DNA of 64,000 nt from Trinickia symbiotica (GCF_002934455.1 NZ_PTIR01000020.1:1-64000); one strand, 5' to 3'. Positions 8,001 to 20,387 are shown, counted from the first letter of the stretch. Notes: a model not told the origin generated them from the sequence alone. Program-made: numbers and translations.

Positions 8001-8029
8001 ATTATGACAGACCTGTCGTGGCCCGGCAA
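8001..8029 (-). promoter_or_regulatory. Sigma70-type promoter of the truncated tRNA-Val
   Basis: On the minus strand TTGCCG (8029-8024), 17-bp spacer, CATAAT (8006-8001), placing the start about 5-10 nt before the tRNA 5' end at 7988. The promoter is intact although the tRNA is broken, and it points at the minus-strand prophage gene 6758-7732. I see no strong terminator in between. Confidence 0.65.
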
Positions 8030-8036
8030 GTGCTTT

Positions 8037-8804
8037 TTAAGCGGCTTGCGCAACCGCGGAATCCCCGCCGGCTTCGGAAGAAGCAGGGGCAGGGGGCTCG
8101 TGCCGCCAGACGCTCGTGCCCTTGATGGCCTTGTCGATATCGTCGAGCACAGCCTGGTGCGCACTAAGCTCATCGGCATCGGCAGCGACCACCGGCAACG
8201 ACATCGATTCAAACGACACCATCGGCCGCGCCGAAACCACATCGCTCTTACTCGATGGCTCCCCGAGCATATCGATGACGAGGCTTTCCTGCCCACGCGT
8301 CATCGCAAGGTAGACCTCGGCCAACAATTCCGCGTCGAGCAACGCACCATGCAGCGTGCGATGCGCGTTGCTCACGCCGAACCGGTCGCAAAGCGCATCG
8401 AGCGAGTTCCGCTTACCGGGGAACATCGTCTTCGCTTGCACGAGCGTGTCGACGCAGCTTGCATAGTGCTCCCGGAACGACGGCAGCCCCAGCAGCGAAA
8501 ACTCGACCTCGAGAAACCCGAGGTCGAACGGCGCGTTGTGAATGATGAGCTCCGCGCCTTGCAGATAGTCGCGCAGTTCGTCGACGATCTCCGCGAACTT
8601 GGGCTTGTCGCGCAGGAACTCGGTCGTGAGCCCGTGAACCGCAAGCGCGCCCGGATCGCTGTCGCGCTCGGGGTTGATATAGAAGTGCAGATTGTTGCCA
8701 GTGAGGCGCCGATTCACGATTTCGACGCCGCCAATTTCGATGATGCGGTCGCCGGTGCGGGCATTGAGGCCTGTTGTTTCAGTGTCCAGGACAATCTGGC
8801 GCAT
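8037..8804 (-). CDS. dnaQ: DNA polymerase III epsilon subunit (3'-5' proofreading exonuclease)
   Basis: 255 aa. Exo I motif DTETTG with Asp7 and Glu9 at the N-terminus, Exo II HNAPFD, and Exo III HGALLDAE place it in the DEDDh exonuclease family; length and the C-terminal extension that binds the alpha subunit match DnaQ. It removes misincorporated nucleotides inside the replicative holoenzyme. It follows rnhA by 66 bp on the same strand, the same neighbourhood seen in many proteobacteria. Its 3' end lies next to the prophage junction, 48 bp from the truncated tRNA. Confidence 0.97.
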   Translation of the reverse strand: MRQIVLDTETTGLNARTGDRIIEIGGVEIVNRRLTGNNLHFYINPERDSDPGALAVHGLTTEFLRDKPKFAEIVDELRDYLQGAELIIHNAPFDLGFLEVEFSLLGLPSFREHYASCVDTLVQAKTMFPGKRNSLDALCDRFGVSNAHRTLHGALLDAELLAEVYLAMTRGQESLVIDMLGEPSSKSDVVSARPMVSFESMSLPVVAADADELSAHQAVLDDIDKAIKGTSVWRHEPPAPASSEAGGDSAVAQAA

Positions 8805-8870
8805 ATTCTTGTTACTCGCTTGAAGACGATGTCGAATGTCGAAGAAAGCGTAAAACGGAAAACGCAGCGC

Positions 8871-9320
8871 TCAGCCTTGTTCCGCCAGTGCGTTGACGCC
8901 ACGGTTGGCGAGCGCGTCGGCGCGCTCGTTCTCGGGATGTCCCGCATGCCCCTTGACCCAGCGCCATTCAATCTGATGAATCGACGCGAGATCGTCGAGC
9001 CGCCGCCAGAGATCGGCATTTTTCACGGGCGTGCGCGCCGCCGTCATCCAGTTCTTCTTCTTCCAGCCGTGAATCCACTCGCTGATGCCTTTCTGCACAT
9101 ACTGCGAATCGGTATGGACCACGACATTGCAGGGTCGCTTCAGCGCCTCGAGCGCGGCAATCACGGCCATGAGCTCCATTCGATTGTTGGTCGTGGACGG
9201 CTCGCCGCCAAAAAGCTCTTTTTCCTGCGTGCCATAGCGCAACAGCGCGCCCCATCCGCCGGGGCCCGGGTTGCCTTTGCACGCGCCGTCCGTAAAGATT
9301 TCGATGAACTCGGTCGTCAC
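8871..9320 (-). CDS. rnhA: Ribonuclease HI
   Basis: 149 aa from GTG 9320. Catalytic residues fall where expected: Asp11 ([14 protein letters not shown]), Glu49 (RMEL), Asp71 (HTDSQYV), Asp135 (ADALANRG), plus the basic WVKGH-type handle. It cuts the RNA strand of RNA-DNA hybrids. I chose GTG 9320 because it gives the family length and sits just after the TGA of the upstream methyltransferase (TGAAGTG); starting at 9407 would add a Pro/Arg-rich tail lying inside that gene. Likely co-transcribed with it and with dnaQ. Confidence 0.95.
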   Translation of the reverse strand: MTTEFIEIFTDGACKGNPGPGGWGALLRYGTQEKELFGGEPSTTNNRMELMAVIAALEALKRPCNVVVHTDSQYVQKGISEWIHGWKKKNWMTAARTPVKNADLWRRLDDLASIHQIEWRWVKGHAGHPENERADALANRGVNALAEQG

Positions 9321-9321
9321 T

Positions 9322-10200
9322 TCAAATACTCGGGTTGTGTGTCTTGTGGGTGGCGGCGGGCGTAAGTCCTGTGGCGAGCACCGGCTTTTTGACCTTGACT
9401 GGGCCAATTAGCCGCATGCCGCGCACGCGCTTGACGGCCGTGACCATGTAGACCGCGCCGAAGATCGGCCACCACCGATCGCCGGCCTGCTCCATGAACG
9501 CAAAACGCGAAAGCCATGTTTCGCCGTCGAGGGGCGGACGATAGCAGCCGAAGCGTCCGCGTTCAAGCTCGAAACCGAGCAGCTTGATCCAGTCCTTGAT
9601 TCGCGTGAAGGCGATGAGATCGTGCGCGGCCGGCACGAATGGGCGTCCCGTCATCTTGCCGACCGATTGGCGCGCGCCCCAAAGGCTCAACGAATTGAAC
9701 CCGAGGATGATGAGCTGCCCCTCCGGCATCAGCACGCGCTCGGCTTCGCGCAGCAGCCGGTGCGGATCGCGCGTGAATTCGAGCGTGTGCGGCATGACGA
9801 TCAGATCGACGCTTTGCGCCTCGAACGGCAGATCGAGCAGATCGCACCAGACCGTCGTCCTGCCGTCGGGCGCATGGCGATCGCTTGGTACGGGCGACGA
9901 GTTCGGCGCGCCGGGCAAGGGCGCGGAGCCCGGCAACTCGGGGCCGGCGACATGCGGCGAGCGCGCAGGCGGATAAGTGTAGGGCGCACTCGCCCCGCTC
10001 GCCGAATCGAGCACGAGGCCGCGACATGGCATGCGGTTCTCGCGCAGCGCATCGAGTCGCGGCAGCCCGAGCTGGAGCGCGTGATACCCGAACACGTTGA
10101 AGACGACGCGGTCGAGTTGCGCCTGCTCCCACTCGAGTACATAGCGCCCGGGCGGAGAATCGGTCCAGGCGGGCCAGTCTATAATCGGTCGATCAGACAT
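9322..10200 (-). CDS. SAM-dependent methyltransferase, YafS-like
   Basis: 292 aa. The class I methyltransferase core is recognisable but unusual: a [15 protein letters not shown] start, a [12 protein letters not shown] motif IV and [13 protein letters not shown] after it, as in the YafS family found between gloB and rnhA in E. coli. The glycine-rich SAM loop region is interrupted by a Pro/Ser-rich insert (around residues 68-110). Substrate unknown. Its start lies only 18 bp from the divergent gloB start, so the two must share a very compact promoter region. Confidence 0.8.
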   Translation of the reverse strand: MSDRPIIDWPAWTDSPPGRYVLEWEQAQLDRVVFNVFGYHALQLGLPRLDALRENRMPCRGLVLDSASGASAPYTYPPARSPHVAGPELPGSAPLPGAPNSSPVPSDRHAPDGRTTVWCDLLDLPFEAQSVDLIVMPHTLEFTRDPHRLLREAERVLMPEGQLIILGFNSLSLWGARQSVGKMTGRPFVPAAHDLIAFTRIKDWIKLLGFELERGRFGCYRPPLDGETWLSRFAFMEQAGDRWWPIFGAVYMVTAVKRVRGMRLIGPVKVKKPVLATGLTPAATHKTHNPSI

Positions 10201-10218
10201 CGGTTGACAAAGTCGCCT

Positions 10219-11019
10219 ATGAAAACGCTCGAATACGTGCCGGTGCCGGCGTTTGCGGACAACTACATCTGGCTCGTGTCCGACGGCCGTGATGCGGTCG
10301 CGGTCGACCCGGGCGAAGCCGCCCCCGTTCGCGCCTATCTGGCAAAACGAGGCTGGCGACTGAGCGCTATTCTACTCACGCACCACCATGCCGACCACGT
10401 CGGCGGAGTGGCCGACTTGTGCCGCGATGCGTCAATTGCTCCCATCCCCGTTTACGGGCCTGCCGCCGAAGCGATCGCCGAAGTGACGCATTCGGTCTCG
10501 GGCGGCGATCACGTGAGGATCGAGGCACCCGCGCTCGAACTGACGGTGCTCGACGTACCGGGCCACACGCGCGGACACATCGCTTACTTTCAAGCCGGCC
10601 GCGGCGAACATGCCCCTCATGTCTTTTGCGGGGACACGCTTTTTGCTTGCGGATGCGGTCGTCTCTTCGAGGGCACCCCCTCGCAAATGCTCGCATCGTT
10701 GGATGCGCTCGCCGCGCTGCCCGGCGAGACGCAGGTCCATTGCGCGCACGAGTACACGTTGTCGAACATCCGCTTTGCGCTCGCCTGCGAACCGGGCAAT
10801 GCCGAGCTCGCCGCCTGGCGTGACGAAGCCGCCGCCCGGCGTGCTCGCAACGAGCCGACGCTCCCGACGACTATCGCTCACGAGCGCGCCGTCAATCCGT
10901 TCCTGCGCGCGGACAGCCCCGAGATCCGCCGCACGCTCGCGGACGAACTGCATGAGGAGGTCGCGGATCGCCTCGCCTCGTTCACGCTGATGCGGGAGTG
11001 GAAGAACCGCTTTCGCTAA
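10219..11019 (+). CDS. gloB: Hydroxyacylglutathione hydrolase (glyoxalase II)
   Basis: 266 aa. Metallo-beta-lactamase fold with the THHHADHVGG zinc motif, further metal ligands in VPGHTRGH, FCGDTLF and the CAHEYT His, and the C-terminal glutathione-binding domain ending MREWKNRFR. It hydrolyses S-lactoylglutathione to D-lactate and glutathione, the second step of methylglyoxal detoxification. ATG 10219 is chosen because it begins the conserved MKTLEYVPVPAFADNYIWL; the open frame upstream only mirrors the methyltransferase on the other strand. Confidence 0.96.
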   Translation: MKTLEYVPVPAFADNYIWLVSDGRDAVAVDPGEAAPVRAYLAKRGWRLSAILLTHHHADHVGGVADLCRDASIAPIPVYGPAAEAIAEVTHSVSGGDHVRIEAPALELTVLDVPGHTRGHIAYFQAGRGEHAPHVFCGDTLFACGCGRLFEGTPSQMLASLDALAALPGETQVHCAHEYTLSNIRFALACEPGNAELAAWRDEAAARRARNEPTLPTTIAHERAVNPFLRADSPEIRRTLADELHEEVADRLASFTLMREWKNRFR

Positions 11020-11150
11020 GGGCGCAGGGCATCTATTCTTTTCTTGCACGCTTTGCCAAGCTGGCCGCCGGACTGTGCGCCATCCCTCGCGCCGGGCCGC
11101 GAAAATGTGTGCCAAGCCCCGGATTTGACAAGCTTTTTTACGATTTTTGG

Positions 11151-11179
11151 TTGACGTCTGCGGCGGGCTTTCGTACTAT
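11151..11179 (+). promoter_or_regulatory. Sigma70-type promoter for mltD
   Basis: TTGACG (11151-11156), 17-bp spacer, TACTAT (11174-11179), about 36 nt before the mltD ATG. A second TTGACA at 11125 lacks a good -10 at the right distance. Confidence 0.6.
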
Positions 11180-11215
11180 CGCTCGCAATTTGCAGCTTTG
11201 GAAGCCGAGACGTTC

Positions 11216-12958
11216 ATGCGATTGATCCTAAGTGCGCTATTGGTCTTGATGCTCGCCGCCTGTGCGAGTCAAGGCCCTGCGACGAACCCCTCCACCGACG
11301 CTTCCAACTCGCAAACCCCCACCGATACGCTGCGCACTGCCACCGCCAAACAAACGATCGACGTAGACAACAGCTCGGTCGAGCAACTTACCACGCAGGA
11401 CACCGATCTTTGGGCGCGCATTCGGCGCGGCTTTCAGATTCCTGATTTGCAGGGCGACCTCGTCGATGCGCAGGTCAGCTGGTACGCGCAGCGTCCCGAT
11501 TACGTCCAGCGCATGACGGACCGCTCGCAGAAGTATCTCTATTACATCGTCGAGGAACTCGAGTCGCGCAATATGCCGACGGAGCTTGCCCTCCTGCCTT
11601 TCATCGAGTCGGCGTACAACCCGCAGGCGCTATCGGTCGCGAAGGCGGCCGGCATGTGGCAGTTCGTGCCCGATACGGGCCGCACGTTCAATTTGAAGCA
11701 GAACATGTGGCAGGACGAGCGGCGCGACGTGCTCGCCTCGACGGAGGCGGCGCTCGACTATCTGTCGCGCCTGCATGACATGTTCGGCGACTGGTACTTG
11801 GCGCTCGCGGCTTACAACTGGGGTGAAGGAAACGTTCAGCGCGCCATCGCGCGTAACCAGGCGGCCGGCTTGCCGACGGACTACGCGAGCCTGCGCATGC
11901 CGAACGAGACGCGTAACTACGTGCCGAAGCTGCAAGCCGTGAAGAACATCGTGATGAATCCCCAGGTATATGGGCTTTCGTTGCCGTCGATTCCGAACCA
12001 TCCCTATTTCGTGTCCGTGACGACGTCGCGTGATATCGACGTCGAGGTGGCGGCCAAGCTCGCCAACCTGTCGCTCGACGAATTCCGCGCGCTCAACCCA
12101 TCGTTCAAGAAGCCCGTCATTCTCGGCGCGACGCAGCCGCAGATCCTGCTTCCGTTCGACAATGCGAGCGCCTTCGAGCGCAATCTGAAGTCGTACGACG
12201 GACAACTGTCGTCGTGGACCACCTATACGGTGACGGAGCGCACGCGTCCGGCCGCGCTCGCCGAAAAGCTCGGTGTCGATCCGGACATGCTCGTGTCCGT
12301 CAACAAGATTCCGGCGCACATGCGCCTGAAGCCGGGCTCGACGCTGCTCGTGCCGCGCGGCGATGACGACGACGAGGACATCAGCGCGGATATCGCGGAA
12401 AGCGCCGTGCTCGCGATGGAGCCCGACGTTCCCGACACGCGCAAGATGCTGATCCGCATTCGCCGCAAGCAGTCGTTCGCCGCCGTCGCTGACCGGTATC
12501 ACGTTTCGATCGCGCAGTTGAAGGCGTGGAACAAGACGCGGCGCGACACGGCATTGCCGGGGCAACTCATCGTGCTGCACGTGCCGGTCGGCAAGCCCGT
12601 GCCGGCCGAGCCGGGCCCGCAGAGAATCGCGACGACGATTCCGGCGGACGCCCACGTCGAAAAGGTCGAGGCTCGCCCGGCGACCACCAAGGCGTCCGCC
12701 AAGACGCCCGCGAAATCCGTGGCGAAGGCGGGTTCGCGCCACGAGAAAGCGGTGGCGAGCAAAAGCCGCGGCGGGGCCGCCAAGGCAAAAGTCGCGGCTG
12801 CGGCTGCGGCTCCGGCGGCCGGCAAGAGCGCTTCCGTGAAGAAAACCGCAGCGCCGCAAAAGGCGGCGGACTCGTCCAAGCCGGCTCGCAAGACGGCCAA
12901 AGCCGCGCAAGGCGGCGAAAAGGTCGCGGCCGAGTCTTCGAGGAGCAAGCAACAGTAA
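11216..12958 (+). CDS. mltD: Membrane-bound lytic murein transglycosylase D
   Basis: 580 aa. N-terminal lipobox MRLILSALLVLMLAAC makes it a lipoprotein (Cys16), which fixes the start at ATG 11216. An SLT domain follows with the catalytic Glu in LLPFIESAYNPQA and the AAGMWQFVPDTGR and LALAAYNWGEGNVQRAI motifs. Two LysM peptidoglycan-binding repeats come next (around residues 340-385 and 410-460), then an unusually long Ala/Lys-rich low-complexity tail of about 110 residues. It cleaves murein glycan strands to anhydro ends during wall turnover. The tail probably contacts the wall or is disordered. Confidence 0.93.
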   Translation: MRLILSALLVLMLAACASQGPATNPSTDASNSQTPTDTLRTATAKQTIDVDNSSVEQLTTQDTDLWARIRRGFQIPDLQGDLVDAQVSWYAQRPDYVQRMTDRSQKYLYYIVEELESRNMPTELALLPFIESAYNPQALSVAKAAGMWQFVPDTGRTFNLKQNMWQDERRDVLASTEAALDYLSRLHDMFGDWYLALAAYNWGEGNVQRAIARNQAAGLPTDYASLRMPNETRNYVPKLQAVKNIVMNPQVYGLSLPSIPNHPYFVSVTTSRDIDVEVAAKLANLSLDEFRALNPSFKKPVILGATQPQILLPFDNASAFERNLKSYDGQLSSWTTYTVTERTRPAALAEKLGVDPDMLVSVNKIPAHMRLKPGSTLLVPRGDDDDEDISADIAESAVLAMEPDVPDTRKMLIRIRRKQSFAAVADRYHVSIAQLKAWNKTRRDTALPGQLIVLHVPVGKPVPAEPGPQRIATTIPADAHVEKVEARPATTKASAKTPAKSVAKAGSRHEKAVASKSRGGAAKAKVAAAAAAPAAGKSASVKKTAAPQKAADSSKPARKTAKAAQGGEKVAAESSRSKQQ

Positions 12959-13123
12959 GCGGCAGGAGTTCGGCTTTGCTTCGTTGCTTCGCTTCGTGCT
13001 TTGCTTAGTTTTAGGCAGCGCTTCGGCTTCGTTTTATACTGGCTGCTGGCACGCTGCTCGGCGCGCAGGGCCGGACTCACCGGCAAGCCGGCAACGAGCG
13101 AGCTGCCGCACTCCGCATGCCGA

Positions 13124-13152
13124 TTGTAGGGAAGGGGCTTTCAGGCTATAAT
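13124..13152 (+). promoter_or_regulatory. Sigma70-type promoter for carAB
   Basis: TTGTAG (13124-13129), 17-bp spacer, consensus TATAAT (13147-13152). The next gene is carA at 13397, so the transcript would have a leader of roughly 235 nt. The stretch 12959-13123 between mltD and this promoter holds GCTTCG-rich low-complexity DNA and no gene that I can support. Confidence 0.65.
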
Positions 13153-13158
13153 TCGAAA

Positions 13159-13396
13159 GTTTTGCATATTCAACCCGCACCCTAGCGCCTACCTCTCCCA
13201 TCCCGTTCATCCGCCGCTCGATGCGCCGTTTGGTGTTGCCAGTGCCGGCATCGCGACCACCGCGACCGTGCCCGTGGACCGTAAGTCCCGCAAACCGAAC
13301 GATGCGAAGCGGAACGTCGAGCGCCGCTTCGGTCGAGCGCGACAGCCACGTGGCGGATGACAGGTCGGCAACAGGGTGTTCCCCAAGGAGCTTCCC
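13159..13396 (+). promoter_or_regulatory. Long untranslated leader of carAB
   Basis: About 240 nt between the TATAAT promoter and the carA start contain no credible gene. A hairpin is visible: CGAAGCGG (13305-13312) pairs with CCGCTTCG (13324-13331). A start codon at 13221 opens a 68-codon Arg/Pro/Ser-rich frame that overlaps the carA start, which could act as a regulatory upstream ORF but looks like a shadow. carAB genes are commonly controlled by arginine and pyrimidines; the mechanism here cannot be read from sequence. Confidence 0.4.
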
Positions 13397-14545
13397 GTGT
13401 TGCCGTCTTTTCCTCCCGCTCTGCTAGCACTTGCCGACGGCACGGTCTTTCGCGGCTACTCGATCGGCGCCGCCGGCCATACGATCGGCGAGGTCGTGTT
13501 CAACACAGCGATCACAGGCTATCAGGAAATCCTGACCGACCCGAGCTACGCGCGTCAGATCGTGACGCTCACCTATCCGCACATCGGCAACGTCGGCGCC
13601 AACGGCGAGGATGTCGAGTCGACGAAGGTCCATGCGGCCGGCCTCGTCATCCGCGATCTGCCCGTGCGCGCCTCGAACTTCCGCAGCGAGCGCACGCTCG
13701 TCGAATATCTGCGTGACGAGGGTGTCGTCGCCATCGCCGGCATCGACACGCGGCATCTCACGCGCATTTTGCGAGACAAGGGCGCGCAAAACGGCTGCGT
13801 GCTGGCGGGCAGCGACGACGAGGCGCGCGCCATCGAGCTCGCGCGCTCGTTCCCCGGCCTGGCCGGGATGGATCTCGCGAAGGTCGTCTCGACGACGAAG
13901 CCCTACGAATGGACGCAGACGGAATGGCGACTCGGCAGCGGCTTCGGCGCGCAGCGCGCGCCGCGCTATCGCGTCGTCGCGTTCGACTACGGCGTCAAGC
14001 ACAACATCTTGCGCATGCTCGCCGAGCGCGGCTGCCACGTGACCGTACTCCCCGCTCAGGCGAGCGCGGCCGAGGCGCTGGCACTCAATCCTGACGGGAT
14101 TTTCCTCTCGAACGGTCCCGGCGATCCGGAGCCGTGCGACTACGCAATCGCCGCGACGAAAGAGTTCATCGAGCGCGGCGTTCCGACTTTCGGCATCTGC
14201 CTCGGCCACCAGATTATGGGGCTCGCGATCGGCGCGAAGACGATGAAGATGAAGACGGGCCATCACGGCGCGAACCATCCCGTGAAGGACTTGGCCGACG
14301 GGCGCGTCGTGATCACGTCGCAAAACCATGGCTTCGCCGTCGATACCGAAACACTGCCGGCCAATGCGCGCGTGACCCACGTGTCGCTCTTCGACGGCAC
14401 GCTGCAGGGTTTCGAATTGACCGACAAGCCCGCGTTCTGCTTCCAAGGTCATCCGGAAGCATCGCCGGGCCCGCATGACATCGGGTATCTGTTCGACCGC
14501 TTTACCGCGCTGATGGACGCGAAGCGGAACAGCGCGGCCGCGTGA
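13397..14545 (+). CDS. carA: Carbamoyl-phosphate synthase small subunit (glutaminase)
   Basis: 382 aa, the same length as E. coli CarA. Start GTG 13397 follows AAGGAG by 6 nt and begins (V)[17 protein letters not shown]. The C-terminal class I glutamine amidotransferase domain shows the nucleophile Cys268 in FGICLGHQ and the His/Glu pair in [11 protein letters not shown]. It releases ammonia from glutamine and channels it to CarB for carbamoyl phosphate, the precursor of arginine and pyrimidines. carB follows after 81 bp. Confidence 0.97.
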   Translation: MLPSFPPALLALADGTVFRGYSIGAAGHTIGEVVFNTAITGYQEILTDPSYARQIVTLTYPHIGNVGANGEDVESTKVHAAGLVIRDLPVRASNFRSERTLVEYLRDEGVVAIAGIDTRHLTRILRDKGAQNGCVLAGSDDEARAIELARSFPGLAGMDLAKVVSTTKPYEWTQTEWRLGSGFGAQRAPRYRVVAFDYGVKHNILRMLAERGCHVTVLPAQASAAEALALNPDGIFLSNGPGDPEPCDYAIAATKEFIERGVPTFGICLGHQIMGLAIGAKTMKMKTGHHGANHPVKDLADGRVVITSQNHGFAVDTETLPANARVTHVSLFDGTLQGFELTDKPAFCFQGHPEASPGPHDIGYLFDRFTALMDAKRNSAAA

Positions 14546-14626
14546 GCGCGATGCGTGAGGCGACGTGCGTGGCCGGGCCACCCGTCGCGAGAGCAGAGAA
14601 CCCAGGAATCCAATAGCGAGAGCGTT

Positions 14627-17881
<3,255 letters not shown>

Positions 17882-17927
17882 TCCTTCGATTACTCATATG
17901 AGCGGGGTCGAATCATGGCCCCCGATG

Positions 17928-18000
17928 CCGCGGTTAAGCGGCGTCCCCTCCGGTGGCGATTGGCGCCTGACGGGATGCACTTAACCGCGGTGCTTTTTTA
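17928..18000 (+). terminator. Extended hairpin with T-tract between carB and greA
   Basis: CCGCGGTTAAG (17928-17938) pairs perfectly with CTTAACCGCGG (17980-17990). Inside it GCGTCCC (17941-17947) pairs with GGGATGC (17972-17978, one G-U) and GGCG (17955-17958) with CGCC (17964-17967), so the whole 63 nt folds as one long arm, followed by TGCTTTTTTA. It can end the carAB transcript, but it lies only 29 nt before the greA ATG and could equally act as a greA leader attenuator. Confidence 0.75.
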
Positions 18001-18028
18001 TTGCCGTTTTTTGCTTACTGATCTGTCT

Positions 18029-18505
18029 ATGAGCACCATTCCACTGACGAAGCGGGGCGCCGATCAATTGCGCGACGAATTGCAGCGGCTGAAGTCGGTC
18101 GAGCGTCCGTCGGTCATCCATTCGATCGCCGAGGCGCGCGCGCAAGGAGACCTGTCCGAAAACGCCGAATACGATGCGGCCAAGGAAAAACAGGGATTCA
18201 TCGAAGGACGAATCGCCGAAATCGAGTCGAAGCTCGCCGCTGCGCAGGTGATCGACCCGGCGTTGCTCGATGCCGATGGCCGAGTCGTTTTCGGCTCCAC
18301 CGTGCAGCTCGAAGACCTCGATTCGGGCGATATCGTGACGTACCAGATCGTCGGCGACGACGAGGCCGACATCGACCATGGGCTGATTTCGATCAGCTCG
18401 CCGATCGCGCGCGCGCTGATCGGCAAGTCCGACGGCGACGTCGCTCAAGTGCAGGCGCCCGGCGGCGTCCGCGAGTACGAAATCATTTCGGTCCGTTACG
18501 TCTGA
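18029..18505 (+). CDS. greA: Transcription elongation factor GreA
   Basis: 158 aa, identical in length to E. coli GreA. Start ATG 18029 gives [20 protein letters not shown]; the coiled-coil tip carries the acidic [13 protein letters not shown] segment that enters the RNA polymerase secondary channel to stimulate cleavage of backtracked RNA. The C-terminal FKBP-like domain contains [20 protein letters not shown]. It lies behind carB and a strong hairpin, and 12 bp before the next membrane-protein gene. Confidence 0.97.
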   Translation: MSTIPLTKRGADQLRDELQRLKSVERPSVIHSIAEARAQGDLSENAEYDAAKEKQGFIEGRIAEIESKLAAAQVIDPALLDADGRVVFGSTVQLEDLDSGDIVTYQIVGDDEADIDHGLISISSPIARALIGKSDGDVAQVQAPGGVREYEIISVRYV

Positions 18506-18517
18506 CGAGCGCTCGAG

Positions 18518-19006
18518 GTGTCTGTCGCTCCGTACCGCATATTCAGGCTCCTCATTGTGATTTGGGTCGGCAGCCTGCTCACGATCGGCTATGCCGCCGC
18601 GCCGACGCTGTTTGCGACGCTCGATCGTATCGCCGCCGGCACGGTCGCGGCCAAGCTGTTCCGGATCGAGGCGTTCGTCGGCGTGTTCTGCGGCGTATTG
18701 TCGCTGGCGCTCGGCAATCTGCTCGTGCGCCGCGGCGCAACGGGCTACCGCCCACTGCGCTGGCTGTTGGCGGCGATGCTCGCCTGTGTACTCATCGGCT
18801 ACTTCTCGCTGCAGCCGTTCATGGAAGCCATGAGGCACGCGGCGCTCGGTGCCGGCGTCGACGTGGGACATTCGGCCTATGCGGCGCGTTTTGGGCTGCT
18901 GCACGGCGTTTCGACCGTCATTTACCTCATCGAAAGCCTGTTGGGCCTCGTGCTCGTCTGGAAGCTGCCGGCCGGCGAACCGCCGGCCATGACGAGCGTT
19001 ACTTGA
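18518..19006 (+). CDS. DUF4149 membrane protein
   Basis: 162 aa from GTG 18518 with GAG just upstream. Four hydrophobic segments (near residues 8-30, 50-70, 82-100, 125-150) with the family-type PTLFATLDRIAAGTVAAKLF loop after the first. DUF4149 proteins sit next to greA and yhbY in many beta-proteobacteria; function unknown. Its last 8 bp overlap the end of the convergent yhbY gene. Confidence 0.85.
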   Translation: MSVAPYRIFRLLIVIWVGSLLTIGYAAAPTLFATLDRIAAGTVAAKLFRIEAFVGVFCGVLSLALGNLLVRRGATGYRPLRWLLAAMLACVLIGYFSLQPFMEAMRHAALGAGVDVGHSAYAARFGLLHGVSTVIYLIESLLGLVLVWKLPAGEPPAMTSVT

Positions 19007-19577
19007 CCGACTGGTGCTGACGCTTCGCGCTGGTTTGGCGTTTTTTGGCTCGCTTGATCGTTCCGCCCGCGGTGACACGCTCGTTGCCCCGCACGAGAAC
19101 TGTCTGCGGCTTCGGGCGCCGTGTCGGGTTGTCGGTTTGCTTGACCACTTTGACGAGGCGCGGCGCCGCGCCGCGCGTGGTTTTCGGGGCGCCTTGGGCC
19201 TCTTTGGCTGCGGCCGCCTCGCCGGCGCTCGGCATGGCCGTCGGGCGCTTCGCGCGGCTCGTGCCGGCTGGTTGCGCTTTTTGTGCGCTGCGTTCGGGCA
19301 CGGCGGCCGGTTTCCAGACGACGAGCAGCTTGCCGATATGCTGAATCGGCGCGGCGCCGAGCTCGTCGCAGATGCGCTCATAGATGGCAGTCCGTGCTTC
19401 GCGTTCGTCGCTGAACACGCGGATCTTGATGAGCTGATGGGCGGCGAGGTGGACCTTGATTTCGGCCAGCACAGCCTCGGTCAGCCCCTCGGCCCCGATC
19501 AATACGACCGGCTTGAGAGCGTGCGCCTGAGCGCGCAGTTCAGCGCGTTGCGCGGGAGAAACTTTGAGGGCTGGCAT
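18999..19577 (-). CDS. yhbY: CRS1-YhbY domain RNA-binding protein
   Basis: 192 aa from ATG 19577 (MPALKVSPAQRAELRAQAHA). The first ~100 residues are the YhbY fold with GAEGLTEAVLAEIKVHL and the KIRVF strand, an IF3-C-like RNA-binding module linked in E. coli to pre-50S ribosome assembly. A basic Lys/Arg/Ala-rich tail of about 90 residues, absent from E. coli YhbY, follows. It is divergent from rlmE, another 50S-maturation gene, as in E. coli. Confidence 0.92.
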   Translation of the reverse strand: MPALKVSPAQRAELRAQAHALKPVVLIGAEGLTEAVLAEIKVHLAAHQLIKIRVFSDEREARTAIYERICDELGAAPIQHIGKLLVVWKPAAVPERSAQKAQPAGTSRAKRPTAMPSAGEAAAAKEAQGAPKTTRGAAPRLVKVVKQTDNPTRRPKPQTVLVRGNERVTAGGTIKRAKKRQTSAKRQHQSVK

Positions 19578-19724
19578 AGGGAAAATTGGGAGATCGGCAA
19601 GTCGACTAAAATGTGGGCGGCGGCACACGCTCTGCGAAGAGCGTTCATGCCGAGCCGGCAAAACGCGTATTATCCGCCAAAAGCCCCCCGCCGCGACGCC
19701 GTACGCAGTCACTGTTTCTTTTAG

Positions 19725-20387
19725 ATGGCAAAAAACCGCTTCAACCAGTCGTGGCTGCACGACCATATCAACGATCCTTACGTCAAGCTTGCGCAGCGCG
19801 AGGGCTATCGCGCCCGCGCAGCCTACAAACTCAAGGAAATCGACGAGCAGGACAAGCTGATTCGACCGGGCCAGATCATCGTCGATCTCGGCGCCGCCCC
19901 CGGCAGCTGGAGTCAGTACGTGCGCAACAAGCTGGCCCAGGGCGGGCGTCGCGATGTAGTGCGCGAGGGCGGGATCGACGGCACGATCATCGCGCTCGAC
20001 ATGTTGCCGATGGAGCCGATCGCCGATGTCCACTTCATCCAGGGCGATTTTCGCGAGGACAGCGTCCTTGCGGAGCTGGAAGAGGTGGTGGCGGGGCGTC
20101 GCGTGGACCTTGTAATTTCGGACATGGCGCCCAATCTCTCGGGTGTGGCCGTGGCTGACGCTGCCCGGATCGAGCATGTTTGCGACCTCGCGCTCGAATT
20201 CGCGCAGCGTCATCTCAAGCCCGAAGGGGCGTTGCTCGTCAAATGCTTTCACGGCAGCGGGTATAGTCAGATCGTCGAGAAATTCAAGCGTCAGTTCAAA
20301 ACGGTCGCCGCGCGCAAGCCCAAGGCCTCGCGCGACAAATCGTCGGAGACTTTCATCCTGGGCAAGATTTTGAAACATACGGACTGA
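19725..20387 (+). CDS. rlmE: 23S rRNA 2'-O-ribose methyltransferase RlmE (FtsJ/RrmJ)
   Basis: 220 aa. RrmJ fold: basic RNA-binding N-terminus ([11 protein letters not shown]-type, here [18 protein letters not shown]), SAM motif [13 protein letters not shown], and the catalytic Lys-Asp-Lys-Glu set in [26 protein letters not shown] and [10 protein letters not shown] short insert ([15 protein letters not shown]) lies after motif I. It methylates U2552 of 23S rRNA late in 50S assembly. ftsH follows after 274 bp; that gap has no gene and no clear terminator. Confidence 0.95.
   Translation: MAKNRFNQSWLHDHINDPYVKLAQREGYRARAAYKLKEIDEQDKLIRPGQIIVDLGAAPGSWSQYVRNKLAQGGRRDVVREGGIDGTIIALDMLPMEPIADVHFIQGDFREDSVLAELEEVVAGRRVDLVISDMAPNLSGVAVADAARIEHVCDLALEFAQRHLKPEGALLVKCFHGSGYSQIVEKFKRQFKTVAARKPKASRDKSSETFILGKILKHTD

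Noticed and set aside
8004-9365. 453-codon plus-strand frame across dnaQ and rnhA
   Set aside because: Antisense shadow of two certain genes.
9622-10218. Extension of the gloB frame upstream
   Set aside because: It lies antisense to the YafS-like gene and is Arg/Ala-rich; GloB begins at 10219.
13221-13427. 68-codon frame overlapping the carA start as a leader peptide
   Set aside because: Arg/Pro/Ser-rich, no good ribosome binding site; kept only as a possibility in the leader entry.
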